64,000 bases of DNA from a bacterium (lineage in GTDB: Bacteria > Bacillota > Clostridia > Lachnospirales > Lachnospiraceae), in contig JAMPFT010000001.1 in the NCBI GenBank assembly GCA_023664305.1, forward strand, positions 104,400 through 168,399, given 5' to 3'. The position numbers and the translations under genes are program-made. The notes under the pieces were generated by a model, which saw only the letters and a program-made list of their open reading frames with translations, was not told the origin of the DNA and searched no databases. Of the stretch, positions 1 through 9,692 are shown piece after piece (position 1 is the first letter of the stretch; each line of letters opens with the position of its first letter).

Positions 1-1562
1 GCGTTTTTCTGCAACGCGGCATCCTCCTTCAGCCATTCCAGAATTTCCTGCCATTCCTCCCAGAGCTCCGCATCCGTCCTGGCCTTTGCCCGCAGATAGT
101 CCTCGTATTTTACCGCCTTCAGGATATAATTTACCGCAAGAAGCGGCTTCATCTTTCCTATGTTTTTTAGCTGCGTCTGCAGAAGCCTAAGCTGCTCCGG
201 CGTCTCTCGCCCCGTCTGCCCGGACAGATATTCCCTCTCACAGTACCTGATCAGTCCCCTGATATCCCCGCTCTCTCCAAACGCCTCCCGCTCCACTCCC
301 CGAAACGGCTTGTTTATAATGCGCAGAAGCTCCCCCCTGCCTCCGCTTCCGGCCGCAAGCGTCAGATAGGCCATGACATCCTTCACAATGAAATGTTCAT
401 AGATACTTCTGCTCTTTTCTTTCATCACAAAGGGGATTTTGCTGCTCTTCAGCCTGGCCGCCGCCCTCTGCATACAGGCGTTTGTGCGGAACAAAACGGC
501 GCAGCTTTTCTGACTCTTTCCGTACTTCTCCCACCATGCCCCGAGCTCCCCGGCCAGACAGGCGTTCTGCTCTTCCTTGTCCGCAAAAGCCCTGATCCGC
601 AGCACGCCCTCCCCTGCCATATTCTCCTGCCTTCCCGGCGCAGGGCGGAGCGCCTTTAAAAAGCGGCCGCTGTTTTCCCCGATTACGGCAGCCGCCCCGC
701 TCACAATCCTTCCGCCGCAGCGGTAATTGATATCCAGAAGCAGCCGTCCCGCCTGAAATTCCTCCTCGAACCGCCGCATCAGCTCCGGTTTGGAGCCGCG
801 GAACCCGTAGATCGACTGATCGTCGTCCCCCACCGCAAAAATATTGTGCGGGACGGCGGAAAGCAGCTTCACCGCTTCATACTGGATCGGATTGATATCC
901 TGAAATTCGTCGATCAGGATGTGCGAAAAACAGCCCTGCCAGTATTCCCGGACGCTTTGACTGTCCCGCAGCAGATCCCTGCAGGTAAAGAGCATATCGT
1001 CAAAATCGATTCCTCCTGCCCTTTGAACCGAAGCGCCGTATTCCCGGCAGATTTCTTCAAACGCGCCGCGAAACGCCGCCGGAGCCTTATCCGCCGCTCT
1101 TGTCTTATCCTCCGTATTTTTGTAAAAGCTGACGGCGGACAGCATCCGATCGACCTCTCCGCTCATCTCCGCAGGATCGGTGCCGTCGGACTTATCAGTA
1201 TATTTTTTCAGGACAGGAATCATCAGATTTCTTTTTTGAACGCCGGTCAGCAGTCTCAGCTGAGAATGTCCTGCAGACCTTTGCAGAATATGATAAAAGA
1301 CAGAATGAAAAGTTCCGAAATTGACGGGATAAAGCTGTTTTGACATCTTCCGGAAGCGCCGCTGCATGGAGACGGCGGCCTCTTTTGTAAAGGTGACCGC
1401 CAGAATCCGCTCCGGCGGCGTTCCCTGCTCCAGAAGAAAAAGGATGCGGTTTGTGATGGTGAGGGTTTTCCCGGAGCCGGGGCCCGCCAGCAAAAGAAGC
1501 GGCCCCTCTCCCCAGGTCACAGCTCTTCGCTGCGCTTCGTTCAGCGCGGTCAGATCAGGCAT
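1..1562 (-). CDS. UvrD/PcrA-like ATP-dependent DNA helicase, C-terminus cut by window edge
   Basis: Superfamily 1A helicase that unwinds DNA by 3'-5' translocation, used in repair and replication-fork restart. Reading from the ATG at 1562, the protein has Walker A GPGSGKT near residue 28, a TFTKEAA motif Ia, IDEFQD (motif II) near residue 210 and [12 protein letters not shown] (motif III), then the typical 2B region. About 520 codons are inside the window and the 3' end runs off position 1, so the full length is unknown. The ATG overlaps the end of gltX by 13 bases, which suggests translational coupling. PcrA is normally longer and not linked to gltX, so this may be a UvrD paralogue rather than PcrA itself. 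Confidence 0.9.
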   Translation of the reverse strand, partial: MPDLTALNEAQRRAVTWGEGPLLLLAGPGSGKTLTITNRILFLLEQGTPPERILAVTFTKEAAVSMQRRFRKMSKQLYPVNFGTFHSVFYHILQRSAGHSQLRLLTGVQKRNLMIPVLKKYTDKSDGTDPAEMSGEVDRMLSAVSFYKNTEDKTRAADKAPAAFRGAFEEICREYGASVQRAGGIDFDDMLFTCRDLLRDSQSVREYWQGCFSHILIDEFQDINPIQYEAVKLLSAVPHNIFAVGDDDQSIYGFRGSKPELMRRFEEEFQAGRLLLDINYRCGGRIVSGAAAVIGENSGRFLKALRPAPGRQENMAGEGVLRIRAFADKEEQNACLAGELGAWWEKYGKSQKSCAVLFRTNACMQRAAARLKSSKIPFVMKEKSRSIYEHFIVKDVMAYLTLAAGSGGRGELLRIINKPFRGVEREAFGESGDIRGLIRYCEREYLSGQTGRETPEQLRLLQTQLKNIGKMKPLLAVNYILKAVKYEDYLRAKARTDAELWEEWQEILEWLKEDAALQKN

Positions 1563-3019
1563 TTCTGTAATTTCTCGATTCCTTTGCGGATTCTCTTTAA
1601 CGACTCCTCTTTTCCCAGCGCCTCCATGATCTCGGTGGCCCCGGCGGGGGTCGTCTGCTTTCCGGACACCGCGGTGCGCACCGGCCACATCACATAGCCG
1701 TTCTTCACGCCCTTTTCCTCCACATACTTCACCAGCGTCTGATACAGCCCGTCATTGCTGTAATCCTCCTGCGCCTCCAGCCGGGGCAGCAGCTCCGTCA
1801 GCACCTCCAGGGAAGAAGCGCTGTTTGTCTTCATCTTTTTATGGGTATACATTTCCACATCATACTCCGGCAGCTCCCGGAAGAAATCCACATGCCCTTC
1901 GATATCGGGAAAGACCTCGATCCTCGTCTTCACCATCCCGGCAATCTTTTGCAGATCCAGGCTCTCCGGCAGCGCCGCCTTCAGGTAAGGCTCTGCCATC
2001 TCATAAAACGCGTCGAAATCCATAGCCTTGATATATTCGCCGTTCATCCAGCGCAGCTTTACGATGTCGAACACCGCAGGGGACTTGCTGATCCTGTGAT
2101 AGTCAAACTCTTTTGTAAGCTCCTCCAGAGAAAAGATCTCCCGGTTGTCCTCCGGGCTCCAGCCCAGAAGCGCGATATAGTTTACAACGGCCTCCGGCAG
2201 AAATCCCTGCTCCAGCAAATCCTCAAAGGAGGAATGACCGCTTCTCTTGGAAAGCTTTTTATGGTTTTCGTCCGTGATCAGAGGCAGATGCACATAAGCC
2301 GGAATCTCCCAGCCAAAAGCCTCGTACAGCCTCACATACTTCGGCGAGGAGGACAGATACTCGTTTCCCCTCACCACATGGGTGATATTCATGGTGTGGT
2401 CGTCCACCACATTGGCAAAATTATAGGTGGGATAGCCGTCGGACTTGATCAGAATCATGTCGTCCAGCTCTGCGTTTTCCACCGTGATATCCCCGTACAG
2501 CTCATCGTGAAAGGTAGTCGTACCCTCCGTGGGATTGTTCTGGCGGATCACAAAGGGCTTTCCCGCCGCAAGCTTTGCCTCGATCTCCTCCTTTGACAGA
2601 TGCAGACAATGCTTATCGTAAACGGTAATCTCCTTGCCCTCCACCACCTCTGTCTTTAAGGAAGCCAGCCGTTCCTTATCACAGAAGCAGTAATAGGCCT
2701 CGCCCTTGTCGATAAGCTCCTTTGCGTACTTCATATAGATTCCTGTCTTCATTCTCTCGCTCTGCACATAGGGACCGTACCCGCCGTCCCTGTCGGGACC
2801 CTCGTCGTGGGTCAGCCCGGCCCTTTCCAGCGTGCGGTAGATAATCTCCGTGGCCCCCTCCACAAAACGCTCCTGATCCGTGTCCTCGATCCGCAGCATG
2901 AAGCTTCCGCCGTCGTGCTTCGCGATCAGAAATTCATATAAAGCAGACCGCAGATTCCCCACATGCATTTTTCCCGTAGGGCTGGGCGCATATCTTGTCC
3001 TGATTTTTGTCGTCTCCAT
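1550..3019 (-). CDS. gltX: Glutamate--tRNA ligase
   Basis: Class I aminoacyl-tRNA synthetase that charges tRNA with glutamate in the cytoplasm. The 489-residue product has the HIGH-like signature in [11 protein letters not shown] close to the N-terminus and the KMSKS-like motif KKLSKR near residue 240, followed by the helical anticodon-binding domain. The ATG at 3019 is chosen because GGGAGG lies 7 bases upstream and the family begins directly before TRYAPSPTG; an upstream in-frame ATG at 3061 would add 14 unrelated residues. It is divergent from the TetR gene and overlaps the downstream helicase gene. In organisms lacking GlnRS the same enzyme can mischarge tRNA-Gln, which cannot be judged here. 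Confidence 0.96.
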   Translation of the reverse strand: METTKIRTRYAPSPTGKMHVGNLRSALYEFLIAKHDGGSFMLRIEDTDQERFVEGATEIIYRTLERAGLTHDEGPDRDGGYGPYVQSERMKTGIYMKYAKELIDKGEAYYCFCDKERLASLKTEVVEGKEITVYDKHCLHLSKEEIEAKLAAGKPFVIRQNNPTEGTTTFHDELYGDITVENAELDDMILIKSDGYPTYNFANVVDDHTMNITHVVRGNEYLSSSPKYVRLYEAFGWEIPAYVHLPLITDENHKKLSKRSGHSSFEDLLEQGFLPEAVVNYIALLGWSPEDNREIFSLEELTKEFDYHRISKSPAVFDIVKLRWMNGEYIKAMDFDAFYEMAEPYLKAALPESLDLQKIAGMVKTRIEVFPDIEGHVDFFRELPEYDVEMYTHKKMKTNSASSLEVLTELLPRLEAQEDYSNDGLYQTLVKYVEEKGVKNGYVMWPVRTAVSGKQTTPAGATEIMEALGKEESLKRIRKGIEKLQKCLI

Positions 3020-3130
3020 TTTGATTCCTCCCTGTCCGTTCTTCTCGCCCCATTCTATCACAGAATCGCATCCGATTCAAGACGCGTTCTCTCAAAAACC
3101 GCGCCCAAATCCACAGCATTCATTTTGTAC

Positions 3131-3159
3131 TTGACAGGATATAATCTCTCGTTTATAAT
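3131..3159 (+). promoter_or_regulatory. Consensus sigma-A promoter of the TetR/ABC operon
   Basis: TTGACA at 3131-3136 and TATAAT at 3154-3159 are separated by exactly 17 bases, a perfect consensus promoter. Transcription would start near 3166, giving a leader of about 45 bases before the TetR start codon. Confidence 0.85.
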
Positions 3160-3168
3160 AGGTAACAT

Positions 3169-3196
3169 AAGTTGCGCAATATTTGTTGCGCGATAA
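3169..3196 (+). promoter_or_regulatory. Putative operator of the TetR regulator
   Basis: GTTGCGC occurs twice, at 3171-3177 and 3185-3191. The first copy is part of the palindrome TTGCGCAA. The pair lies just downstream of the predicted start site, where a bound repressor would block transcription. Assignment to the adjacent TetR protein is inference from position. Confidence 0.5.
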
Positions 3197-3210
3197 AGGA
3201 GAAGATAAAA

Positions 3211-3780
3211 ATGCCGCCAAAATTTAAGTTCACAAAAGCAGAAATCACATCCGCCGCCCTGAATGTCACAAGGGAAAAGGGGATCTCGGGACTGACCGCC
3301 AGATCCCTGGCCGCGAGGCTCGGCTGCTCCGTCAAGCCTATCTTCGGACTGTTTGAAAATATGGAGGAGGTTCAGCGGGAGGTGATTGCCGCCGCAAACG
3401 CCCTGTATCTGAATCACATCAGTTCCGAAATTGCCGTCGGAAAATACCCCCCCTACAAGGCAAGCGGTATGGCTTATATCCGCTTTGCCCGAGAAGAACG
3501 GGAGCTTTTCAGGCTTTTGTTTATGAGGGACCGCTCGGGCGAGGAAAAAGACGAGAGCCGGGAACCGGTTCGACCGCAGATCGACCAGATCCGGAAGGCT
3601 ACCGGCCTTGACGAGGATGAGGCTTACCGATTTCACATTGAAATGTGGATTTATGTACACGGGATCGCTACCATGATCGCCACATCCTACCTGAATTGGG
3701 ATATGGATTTTATCGAACAGGCACTGACCGACGAGTATATCGGCCTGAAATATCGCTTCTGTCAGGCTCAAAATCAGTAG
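3211..3780 (+). CDS. TetR family transcriptional regulator
   Basis: Predicted one-component repressor of 189 residues. The N-terminal 60 residues form a TetR helix-turn-helix (GISGLTARSLAARLG then a YG-like FGLFENMEE); the C-terminal half has the YIRFAREERELFRLLFM pattern of TetR proteins with a WHG-type ligand domain. Start at 3211 is supported by AAAGGAG 10 bases upstream; an in-frame ATG at 3172 lies inside the operator and has no ribosome site. It is 13 bases upstream of an ABC transporter pair, so it very likely autoregulates and controls that exporter. The inducing ligand is unknown. Confidence 0.92.
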   Translation: MPPKFKFTKAEITSAALNVTREKGISGLTARSLAARLGCSVKPIFGLFENMEEVQREVIAAANALYLNHISSEIAVGKYPPYKASGMAYIRFAREERELFRLLFMRDRSGEEKDESREPVRPQIDQIRKATGLDEDEAYRFHIEMWIYVHGIATMIATSYLNWDMDFIEQALTDEYIGLKYRFCQAQNQ

Positions 3781-3793
3781 AAAGGAGCAACAA

Positions 3794-4525
3794 ATGGACG
3801 CAATCAAAACAATGGGACTGACCAAAAAATACGGAGAGCTGACCGCGGTAGACGGCCTTGATCTCACGGTGGCGCGGGGGGAGCTTTTCTCCCTGCTGGG
3901 GGTAAACGGAGCGGGAAAAACCACTACGATAAAAATGCTCTCCTGCCTGACCGCGCCGACCGGCGGAGACGCCCTGCTTCTCGGACAGAGTATTTTGTCC
4001 GCGGACAATCTCCCTTCGGTGAAAAGCATGATCGGCGTATCCCCCCAGGAAACGGCAGTCGCTCCGAATCTCACCGTCCGGGAAAATCTGGAGCTGATGT
4101 GCGGCATTCACGGATTCCCCGGAAAGGAACGAAAGGCAAGGGCCGCGGCGCTGGCCGAACAGTTTGCTTTGACGCCGCAGCTTTCCAAAAAGGCCGGGAA
4201 GCTCTCCGGCGGCTGGCAGCGGCGCTTAAGCATCGCCATGGCGCTGGTCGGCGAGCCAAAGATTCTGTTTCTGGACGAACCGACCCTTGGTCTGGACGTG
4301 CTGGCAAGGAACGATCTGTGGGACACGATCCGCTCTCTCAAGGGTAAGATTACCGTCATTCTGACGACTCATTACATGGAGGAGGCAGAAGTCCTATCTG
4401 ACCGCGTCGGCATCATGAAGGACGGAAAACTCCTCACCCTCGGGACGCCCGGGGAACTGAAAGCAAACACGGGAACTGAAAAATTTGAAGACGCCTTTGT
4501 GGCGGTGATAAGAGGTGCAAAATGA
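3794..4525 (+). CDS. ABC transporter ATP-binding protein (drug/ABC-2 type)
   Basis: Cytoplasmic ATPase subunit of an exporter, 243 residues. Walker A GVNGAGKTT near residue 40, signature motif LSGGWQRRLSIA near residue 139, Walker B ILFLDEPTLGLD and the H-loop TTHYMEEAE are all present. The tryptophan in LSGGW replaces the usual methionine or glutamine. AGGAG lies 8 bases before the ATG. The stop overlaps the permease start in ATGA, so the two subunits are translationally coupled. Family relatives export drugs, bacteriocins or lipids; the TetR neighbour favours a xenobiotic. Confidence 0.93.
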   Translation: MDAIKTMGLTKKYGELTAVDGLDLTVARGELFSLLGVNGAGKTTTIKMLSCLTAPTGGDALLLGQSILSADNLPSVKSMIGVSPQETAVAPNLTVRENLELMCGIHGFPGKERKARAAALAEQFALTPQLSKKAGKLSGGWQRRLSIAMALVGEPKILFLDEPTLGLDVLARNDLWDTIRSLKGKITVILTTHYMEEAEVLSDRVGIMKDGKLLTLGTPGELKANTGTEKFEDAFVAVIRGAK

Positions 4526-5256
4526 CTAAATTACTGACTTTTTCGGGAAGAACTGCAAAGGAAATCCTGCGGGATCCCTTAAACCTGGGGTTCGGACTGG
4601 GCTTTCCCCTTGTCCTGCTTCTGCTGCTCTCCGCCATACAGGCCAATATCCCTGTCAGCCTGTTTGAAATCGGGACGCTTACCCCGGGCATCACCGTATT
4701 CGGTCTTTCCTTTATGACGCTGTTTTCCGCAACCCTGATTGCAAAGGATCGGGAGAGCGCTCTGCTGCAGCGGCTCTATACGACGCCGCTTAAGCCTGCG
4801 GATTTCATCTTCGGCTATATCCTGCCCCTTCTGCCCATGGCGGCGGCTCAGGGCGCGGTCTGCTATCTGACGGCCGTATTCCTCGGACTGCCCGTCACGG
4901 TGACAATTCTCTATGCCCTGCTGTTTCTTGTGCCGGTGTCCCTCTTCTTCATCGCGCTGGGCCTGCTCTGCGGCAGCATCTTCAGTTCAAAACAGGTCGG
5001 CGGCATCTGCGGCGCGCTGTTCACCAACCTGACCGCCTGGCTCTCCGGAGTCTGGTTCGATCTGGATCTGGTAGGCGGCGTTTTCAAAAAAGCGGCAAAT
5101 ATGCTGCCCTTCCTCCATGCCGTCGAGCTGGAGCGTGCCGTGCTGCGCGGAAATTATGCCGACCTTCTGCCGCATCTGTGCTGGGTGGCTGGCTACACTG
5201 CCGTCGCCGTGGCCGCGGCGGTATATTTCTTCCTGCGGCAGATGAAGAGGCAGTGA
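4522..5256 (+). CDS. ABC-2 type transporter permease
   Basis: Membrane subunit of 244 residues with about six hydrophobic segments (starting near residues 22, 56, 98, 130, 165 and 218), the ABC-2 layout. It carries the LIAKDRESALLQRLYTTPL stretch typical of ABC-2 permeases between the second and third segments. Its ATG lies in the last codons of the ATPase gene (4-base overlap). With the ATPase it should form a homodimeric or 2+2 exporter. Its stop codon directly abuts the stop codon of the convergent MATE gene, with no room for a separate terminator between them. Confidence 0.9.
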   Translation: MTKLLTFSGRTAKEILRDPLNLGFGLGFPLVLLLLLSAIQANIPVSLFEIGTLTPGITVFGLSFMTLFSATLIAKDRESALLQRLYTTPLKPADFIFGYILPLLPMAAAQGAVCYLTAVFLGLPVTVTILYALLFLVPVSLFFIALGLLCGSIFSSKQVGGICGALFTNLTAWLSGVWFDLDLVGGVFKKAANMLPFLHAVELERAVLRGNYADLLPHLCWVAGYTAVAVAAAVYFFLRQMKRQ

Positions 5257-6636
5257 TTACTTTTTTTCAAACCCGTGTACCCAGTCCGAGCGCAGATAAT
5301 AAATCAGATAAATCACCGAACTGATTCCCCAGGTAAGGGGGTACGCCCAATAGATATAGCCGATCTCTCCGGTAAGGCTCATCACCAGGATGATATAGGC
5401 AATCCGGATCACGCACCAGACCGCCAGCATGACGCACATGGGCACAAAGGCTTTTCCCGCTCCCCGGCAGACCGCCGCAACCGAGTGGGAAAAGGCCAGC
5501 AGACAGTAAAACAGCGCCACCGTGCGGGCCTGCCGTACTCCCAGCGCAATCACGCCGGGGGTCTGGTCGAAGAATCCGATCAAATAGGGCGCAAAGACAA
5601 AACAGCAGACACCGATCACCTCAGCCAGGGCCACAGCCGCAAGAATGCTGAACCTGGCTCCCTTTTTGGCGCGGTCATACTGCTTTGCCCCGAGATTCTG
5701 GCTGATAAAGGTAGTGCTGGCCATGTTGAAGCTGGTGATGGGCAGGAAGGCAAAGCCCTCAATCTTCGCGTGGGTTCCGTAGGCCGCCATGGCCAGCTTG
5801 CCGAAGGAATTGATCTGAGACTGCACGATCACGTTGGCAAAGGCAATCACGGAATTTTGCACTCCCGAGGGCAGTCCGTAGCGGACGATCTCCGAAAGCA
5901 TATCCCGGTGAAAGCGAATCTTTCCGATCTCCACCGTATAAATATTCCCCTTGCGCAGCAGATAAACCATGCACAGCACGACGCTGGCCGTCTGGGACAG
6001 CACCGTAGCCACGGCCGCCGACCAGACTCCCCAGCGAAACACCGCCAGGAAAAGCACATCCAGCACAATATTTAACAGCGAAGAAAAAATCAGATAATAA
6101 AGGGGCCTGCGGCTGTCGCCCAGGGCATTGATGACGCTGCGGCAGATATTGTACAGCACTAAAGCGAGAGACCCCAGAAAATAATAGCGGAAATATTCCA
6201 CCGCCTCCGGCATCACCTCCGGATCCGTCTGCATCCATTTTAAAAACGTCGGGGTAAAGGCGACCCCTACCGCCGTCAGAATCACTCCGCTTACGACGCC
6301 AAAGGCAAGCACCGTGTGAATGGCGCGGGAAACCTCATCTTCCTTTCCTGCGCCGAAGTATCTGGAGATCACCACCCCGGCGCCCATGGCCGTCCCCATA
6401 AAGAAGCTGATCATCAAAAAGATCAGCGTGCCGGAGGACGTGACCGCCGCCAAAGCGTTGGTTCCCAGACATCTCCCCACGATAAACGCATCCGCCGTAT
6501 TGTACAGCTGCTGGAAAATCTGGCTGAAAAGCACCGGCAGCGCAAAGCCTATCATCAGGGAATAGGGATTTCCCTTTGTCATATCCTTTGTTCCGGCGGC
6601 ATGCTGCCTGTGAACAGCCCCCTGTAATCCGTGCAT
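5257..6636 (-). CDS. MATE family efflux transporter
   Basis: Cation-coupled multidrug exporter of the MATE/DinF class, 459 residues, with twelve predicted membrane segments. Typical signatures are PVLFSQIFQQLYNTADAFIVGR in the first helix pair and FISQNLGAKQYDRAKKGAR after helix 7. The start at 6636 is preferred because GGAG lies 10 bases upstream; the later ATG at 6582 (MTKGNPYS) matches where many homologues begin but has poor spacing to AAAGGA, and the ATG at 6735 has no evident ribosome site. Located 100 bases downstream of the hybrid kinase gene on the same strand. Substrate unknown. Confidence 0.9.
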   Translation of the reverse strand: MHGLQGAVHRQHAAGTKDMTKGNPYSLMIGFALPVLFSQIFQQLYNTADAFIVGRCLGTNALAAVTSSGTLIFLMISFFMGTAMGAGVVISRYFGAGKEDEVSRAIHTVLAFGVVSGVILTAVGVAFTPTFLKWMQTDPEVMPEAVEYFRYYFLGSLALVLYNICRSVINALGDSRRPLYYLIFSSLLNIVLDVLFLAVFRWGVWSAAVATVLSQTASVVLCMVYLLRKGNIYTVEIGKIRFHRDMLSEIVRYGLPSGVQNSVIAFANVIVQSQINSFGKLAMAAYGTHAKIEGFAFLPITSFNMASTTFISQNLGAKQYDRAKKGARFSILAAVALAEVIGVCCFVFAPYLIGFFDQTPGVIALGVRQARTVALFYCLLAFSHSVAAVCRGAGKAFVPMCVMLAVWCVIRIAYIILVMSLTGEIGYIYWAYPLTWGISSVIYLIYYLRSDWVHGFEKK

Positions 6637-6737
6637 CGTTTTACATCTCCGTTCTTCACAAATCGTCATGCCGCGTTCCGGGCGGCTTTTTGTCTTCGCT
6701 TTATCTGCGGGACGTCCTGTATTTCCTCTGTACATGC

Positions 6738-9386
6738 TTACTCGTTCTGTCCGGAGAGCACATCCTTTACCGTCTGCGCCAGCACCTCCATATTGACCGG
6801 CTTGGCCACATGGGCGTCCATACCCGCCTCCAGCGCGTCCCGGACATCCTCCGCAAACGCGTTGGCAGTCATGGCGATAATGGGAATTGTCCCGGCAAGA
6901 GGATGGTTCAGTCTCCGGATGGCCCGGGTAGCTTCATACCCGTTCAGCACCGGCATCTGCACATCCATCAGCACCAGCTGATACTGTCCCGGCTCGGACT
7001 TTTCAAACGCCTCCACGACCTGCTTGCCGTTTTCGCAGATATCGCAGGACGCTCCCGCCATATCCAGCAGTTCCTCCAGAATCTCGGCATTGATCTCATT
7101 GTCCTCCGCCACCAGAATACGCATCCCCGCAAGGAGGTTTTCCTGCTCGGACGGCTCCGGCTCTTCCTCCGCCTTCTGTCCCAGTATCATATCCACCTTT
7201 TGCCGGAAGCTGGTGAGAAAGAAAGGCTTTGCAAGGAAAGCGTCGATTCCGGCAGCCTTCGCCTCTTCCTCGACCTCGGGCCAGTCGTAGCTGGTGAGAA
7301 TCAGAATCGGCTTATGCGCCAAATCCTCCTGTCGGATCCTGCGGGCCGTCTCCAGACCGTCCATCCCCGGCATTTTCCAATCCAGAAGAACAATGTTGTA
7401 CGGTTGCTTTTCTTCCTCCGCCTCGCGGATTCGGCTTAAGGCCGTTTTACCGTCCAGCACATAATCCACCGCAACGCCGGTTCCCTCCATGGTCAGCTGC
7501 ACATTCCGGCCGACCACTTCCTCGTCGTCCACCGCCAGGATTCTGGCAATACCGTGATTTTCCCAGGAGTCGTGATCGATCTCCTCGTCGCTGATGGAAA
7601 AGCTCATTTCTACCGTAAAGGTGGAGCCCTCGCCCTTCCTGCTCTCCACCGAGATCGTTCCGCCCATGAGATCCAGAAGATTTTTCGTGATGGCCATGCC
7701 CAGACCGGTTCCCTGGATCTTGTTGGTCACGCTGTCCTCTTCTCTGGTAAAGGCAAGGAAAATACGCTGGGCGTACTCTTCGCTCATGCCGTAGCCGTTG
7801 TCGGACACGATAAATCGGTAGGCTGCCAGTTGTCTGGTCTGCTGCGGCAGTTCCTGAACCGTCAGCGTCACATAGCCGCCGTCCGGCGTATATTTTACCG
7901 CGTTGGATAAAAGATTCATCAGGATCTGGTTCAGGCGCACCTTATCCATGACCACCTTCTCGTGCCGGATGTCCCGGCTGTATACCTCGAAGGTGTGCCC
8001 CTTTGCCTTCATCTGGGGGCGGATGATACTGTCAATGTTCTCGATGAGATCCACTATATTTTCATTCGACAGGTTCAGCGTCGTCTTTCCCGCCTCAATC
8101 TTACTGATATCCAGAATATCGTTGATAAGGCCCAGCAGATGCTGGCTGGACGCGGTTATCTTCTGCGTATATCCCCGCACCTTGTCCGGTTTTTCCGCAT
8201 CCCGCGCCAGCAGGGCGGCAAAGCCGATAATTGCGTTCATGGGCGTGCGGATGTCGTGGCTCATATTTGACAGGAAGGAGCTTTTTGCCCGGTTGGCCTC
8301 CTCCGCAATCTGGAAGGCCTGCTCCGCCGTCTCCTTCGAACGGGCCAGCAAGGCGTTGGTCTCCTCCAGCCGGCGGTTCATTTCCTCCTGCCTGCGCAGA
8401 TTCGTCTGCTCCTGCCGGACAAGACGGTCGCTGCTTTGCTGCCGGATCACTGCCGCCACCGCCAGAACCAGTAAAATCAGGACGCTCACCGCCAAAAGGA
8501 GCAGCGTGCGCACCACGGTATTCACCATCGCCACCGTTCCCACCGCCACGGATTCCGCAGGAATCAGGAAGAGAATCAGCGTGTCGTACTCCTCCAGCGA
8601 GGTGATGCAATAATAGTACTCCGTGCCCTGATACCTGAAGTTGGCGCTGATGGTATCCGTCTCGTCAAGGGCCGCGCGGATATCCGGATAGCTCTGCCCC
8701 TCCATCTCCTCCAGCACCTTGAGCACATTGTAAGCCTGAATCATCTTTTCCTGGGAAAAGTCGTCGTGCATCCGCGTGCCGTTCTTTTTCAGGATATAGG
8801 TCTCGCTCTGGCTGCCGTAAGCATCGCTGTCATAATACTCCGTCAGCGTCCGCGCATCCTTTAACAGCGCCATATGGGTAAAGCTTAAGCCGTCCTCCCG
8901 GGTCTTTAAGGGAGCGTCCAGCTTTCTGACAAAGGCCCAGCAGCTGCCTCCGTAGATTTGATTGTCCGTGATAAAGGTATGTCTCTCTTCCCCGTCCGAG
9001 AGAAGCTCGATATCGGACCAGACTCCGTGCTTTCCGTTGGCGTCATAACAGTTCCCCTCGCTGTCCAAAAGCATGAGCACAGAGCTGTAATTGTCTGTCT
9101 CCAGAATCTGTCCCAGCTCTTTCAGGGCAGCCGTCGCCTCTTCCTCACTGTCAGGCGCTTCCCGCTCCAGGGTATTGATTGCCGCCGTGAGATAATACCA
9201 GTGGAAATTTAGGGCATCGGCCAGATTGACCTGAACCTGAGAGGTAATCTCCACCAGCTGAGTGGTTCGTTCCGCAAAGATCTGCGCCTGCAGGTATTTT
9301 GTAAAAAAGGAGTTCCCCACCAGCAGCACCAGAACAAGACAGACCGCCAGCGCCGCCGGAAGCGCAATATGCTTTTTATGTTCCAT
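6738..9386 (-). CDS. Hybrid sensor histidine kinase with two receiver domains
   Basis: Membrane phosphorelay protein of 882 residues. Order: membrane segment (about 5-27), extracytoplasmic sensor of about 260 residues resembling a Cache-type fold, second membrane segment (about 290-312), coiled linker, HisKA with phospho-accepting His in SHDIRTPMN near residue 376, HATPase with N box and GTGLGMAI, then receiver 1 (LLDWKMPGMDG, Asp near 669) and receiver 2 (LMDVQMPVLNG, Asp near 807). No HPt domain or DNA-binding output is present, so an external partner is needed. Start at 9386 has GGAG 12 bases upstream. The sensed signal is unknown. Confidence 0.93.
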   Translation of the reverse strand: MEHKKHIALPAALAVCLVLVLLVGNSFFTKYLQAQIFAERTTQLVEITSQVQVNLADALNFHWYYLTAAINTLEREAPDSEEEATAALKELGQILETDNYSSVLMLLDSEGNCYDANGKHGVWSDIELLSDGEERHTFITDNQIYGGSCWAFVRKLDAPLKTREDGLSFTHMALLKDARTLTEYYDSDAYGSQSETYILKKNGTRMHDDFSQEKMIQAYNVLKVLEEMEGQSYPDIRAALDETDTISANFRYQGTEYYYCITSLEEYDTLILFLIPAESVAVGTVAMVNTVVRTLLLLAVSVLILLVLAVAAVIRQQSSDRLVRQEQTNLRRQEEMNRRLEETNALLARSKETAEQAFQIAEEANRAKSSFLSNMSHDIRTPMNAIIGFAALLARDAEKPDKVRGYTQKITASSQHLLGLINDILDISKIEAGKTTLNLSNENIVDLIENIDSIIRPQMKAKGHTFEVYSRDIRHEKVVMDKVRLNQILMNLLSNAVKYTPDGGYVTLTVQELPQQTRQLAAYRFIVSDNGYGMSEEYAQRIFLAFTREEDSVTNKIQGTGLGMAITKNLLDLMGGTISVESRKGEGSTFTVEMSFSISDEEIDHDSWENHGIARILAVDDEEVVGRNVQLTMEGTGVAVDYVLDGKTALSRIREAEEEKQPYNIVLLDWKMPGMDGLETARRIRQEDLAHKPILILTSYDWPEVEEEAKAAGIDAFLAKPFFLTSFRQKVDMILGQKAEEEPEPSEQENLLAGMRILVAEDNEINAEILEELLDMAGASCDICENGKQVVEAFEKSEPGQYQLVLMDVQMPVLNGYEATRAIRRLNHPLAGTIPIIAMTANAFAEDVRDALEAGMDAHVAKPVNMEVLAQTVKDVLSGQNE

Positions 9387-9522
9387 TTTTTCCGAGCTCT
9401 CCTTCCCCATCCGCCGTCAAATGGCTGTTCCCGTATTTTCCGTCATGAACCGTTCCTCCCGAAAACGGTAAATGTCCGTAAAGTCAGCGGCTGCCTTTCC
9501 CACCCTTTTTGATTACGTCAAA

Positions 9523-9544
9523 AAGGAGTCCGCGAAGACTCCTT
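9523..9544 (-). terminator. Intrinsic terminator downstream of proA
   Basis: On the minus strand AAGGAGTC and GACTCCTT form an 8-bp stem around a 6-base loop, followed by a short T run (TTTTT). It lies about 150 bases past the proA stop and before the hybrid kinase gene, separating the two transcripts. Confidence 0.65.
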
Positions 9545-9692
9545 ACACCCGCCGGGCGTCGATGCTGTGCCGGATATTTCCGTCGATCTCCTTCGTGCTG
9601 ATGAGTCATATCCTTCTGCGGCAGAAAAATCCGAAACAGCCTCCCGTCTGCCTGTCCGCCTCTTTTCTATCATAGCACAATCCGGTCAAATT

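Noticed and set aside
3058-4107. Minus-strand ORF of 349 codons across the TetR/ABC region
   Set aside because: Shadow of the TetR and ABC genes, which have clear motifs, promoter and ribosome sites on the plus strand.
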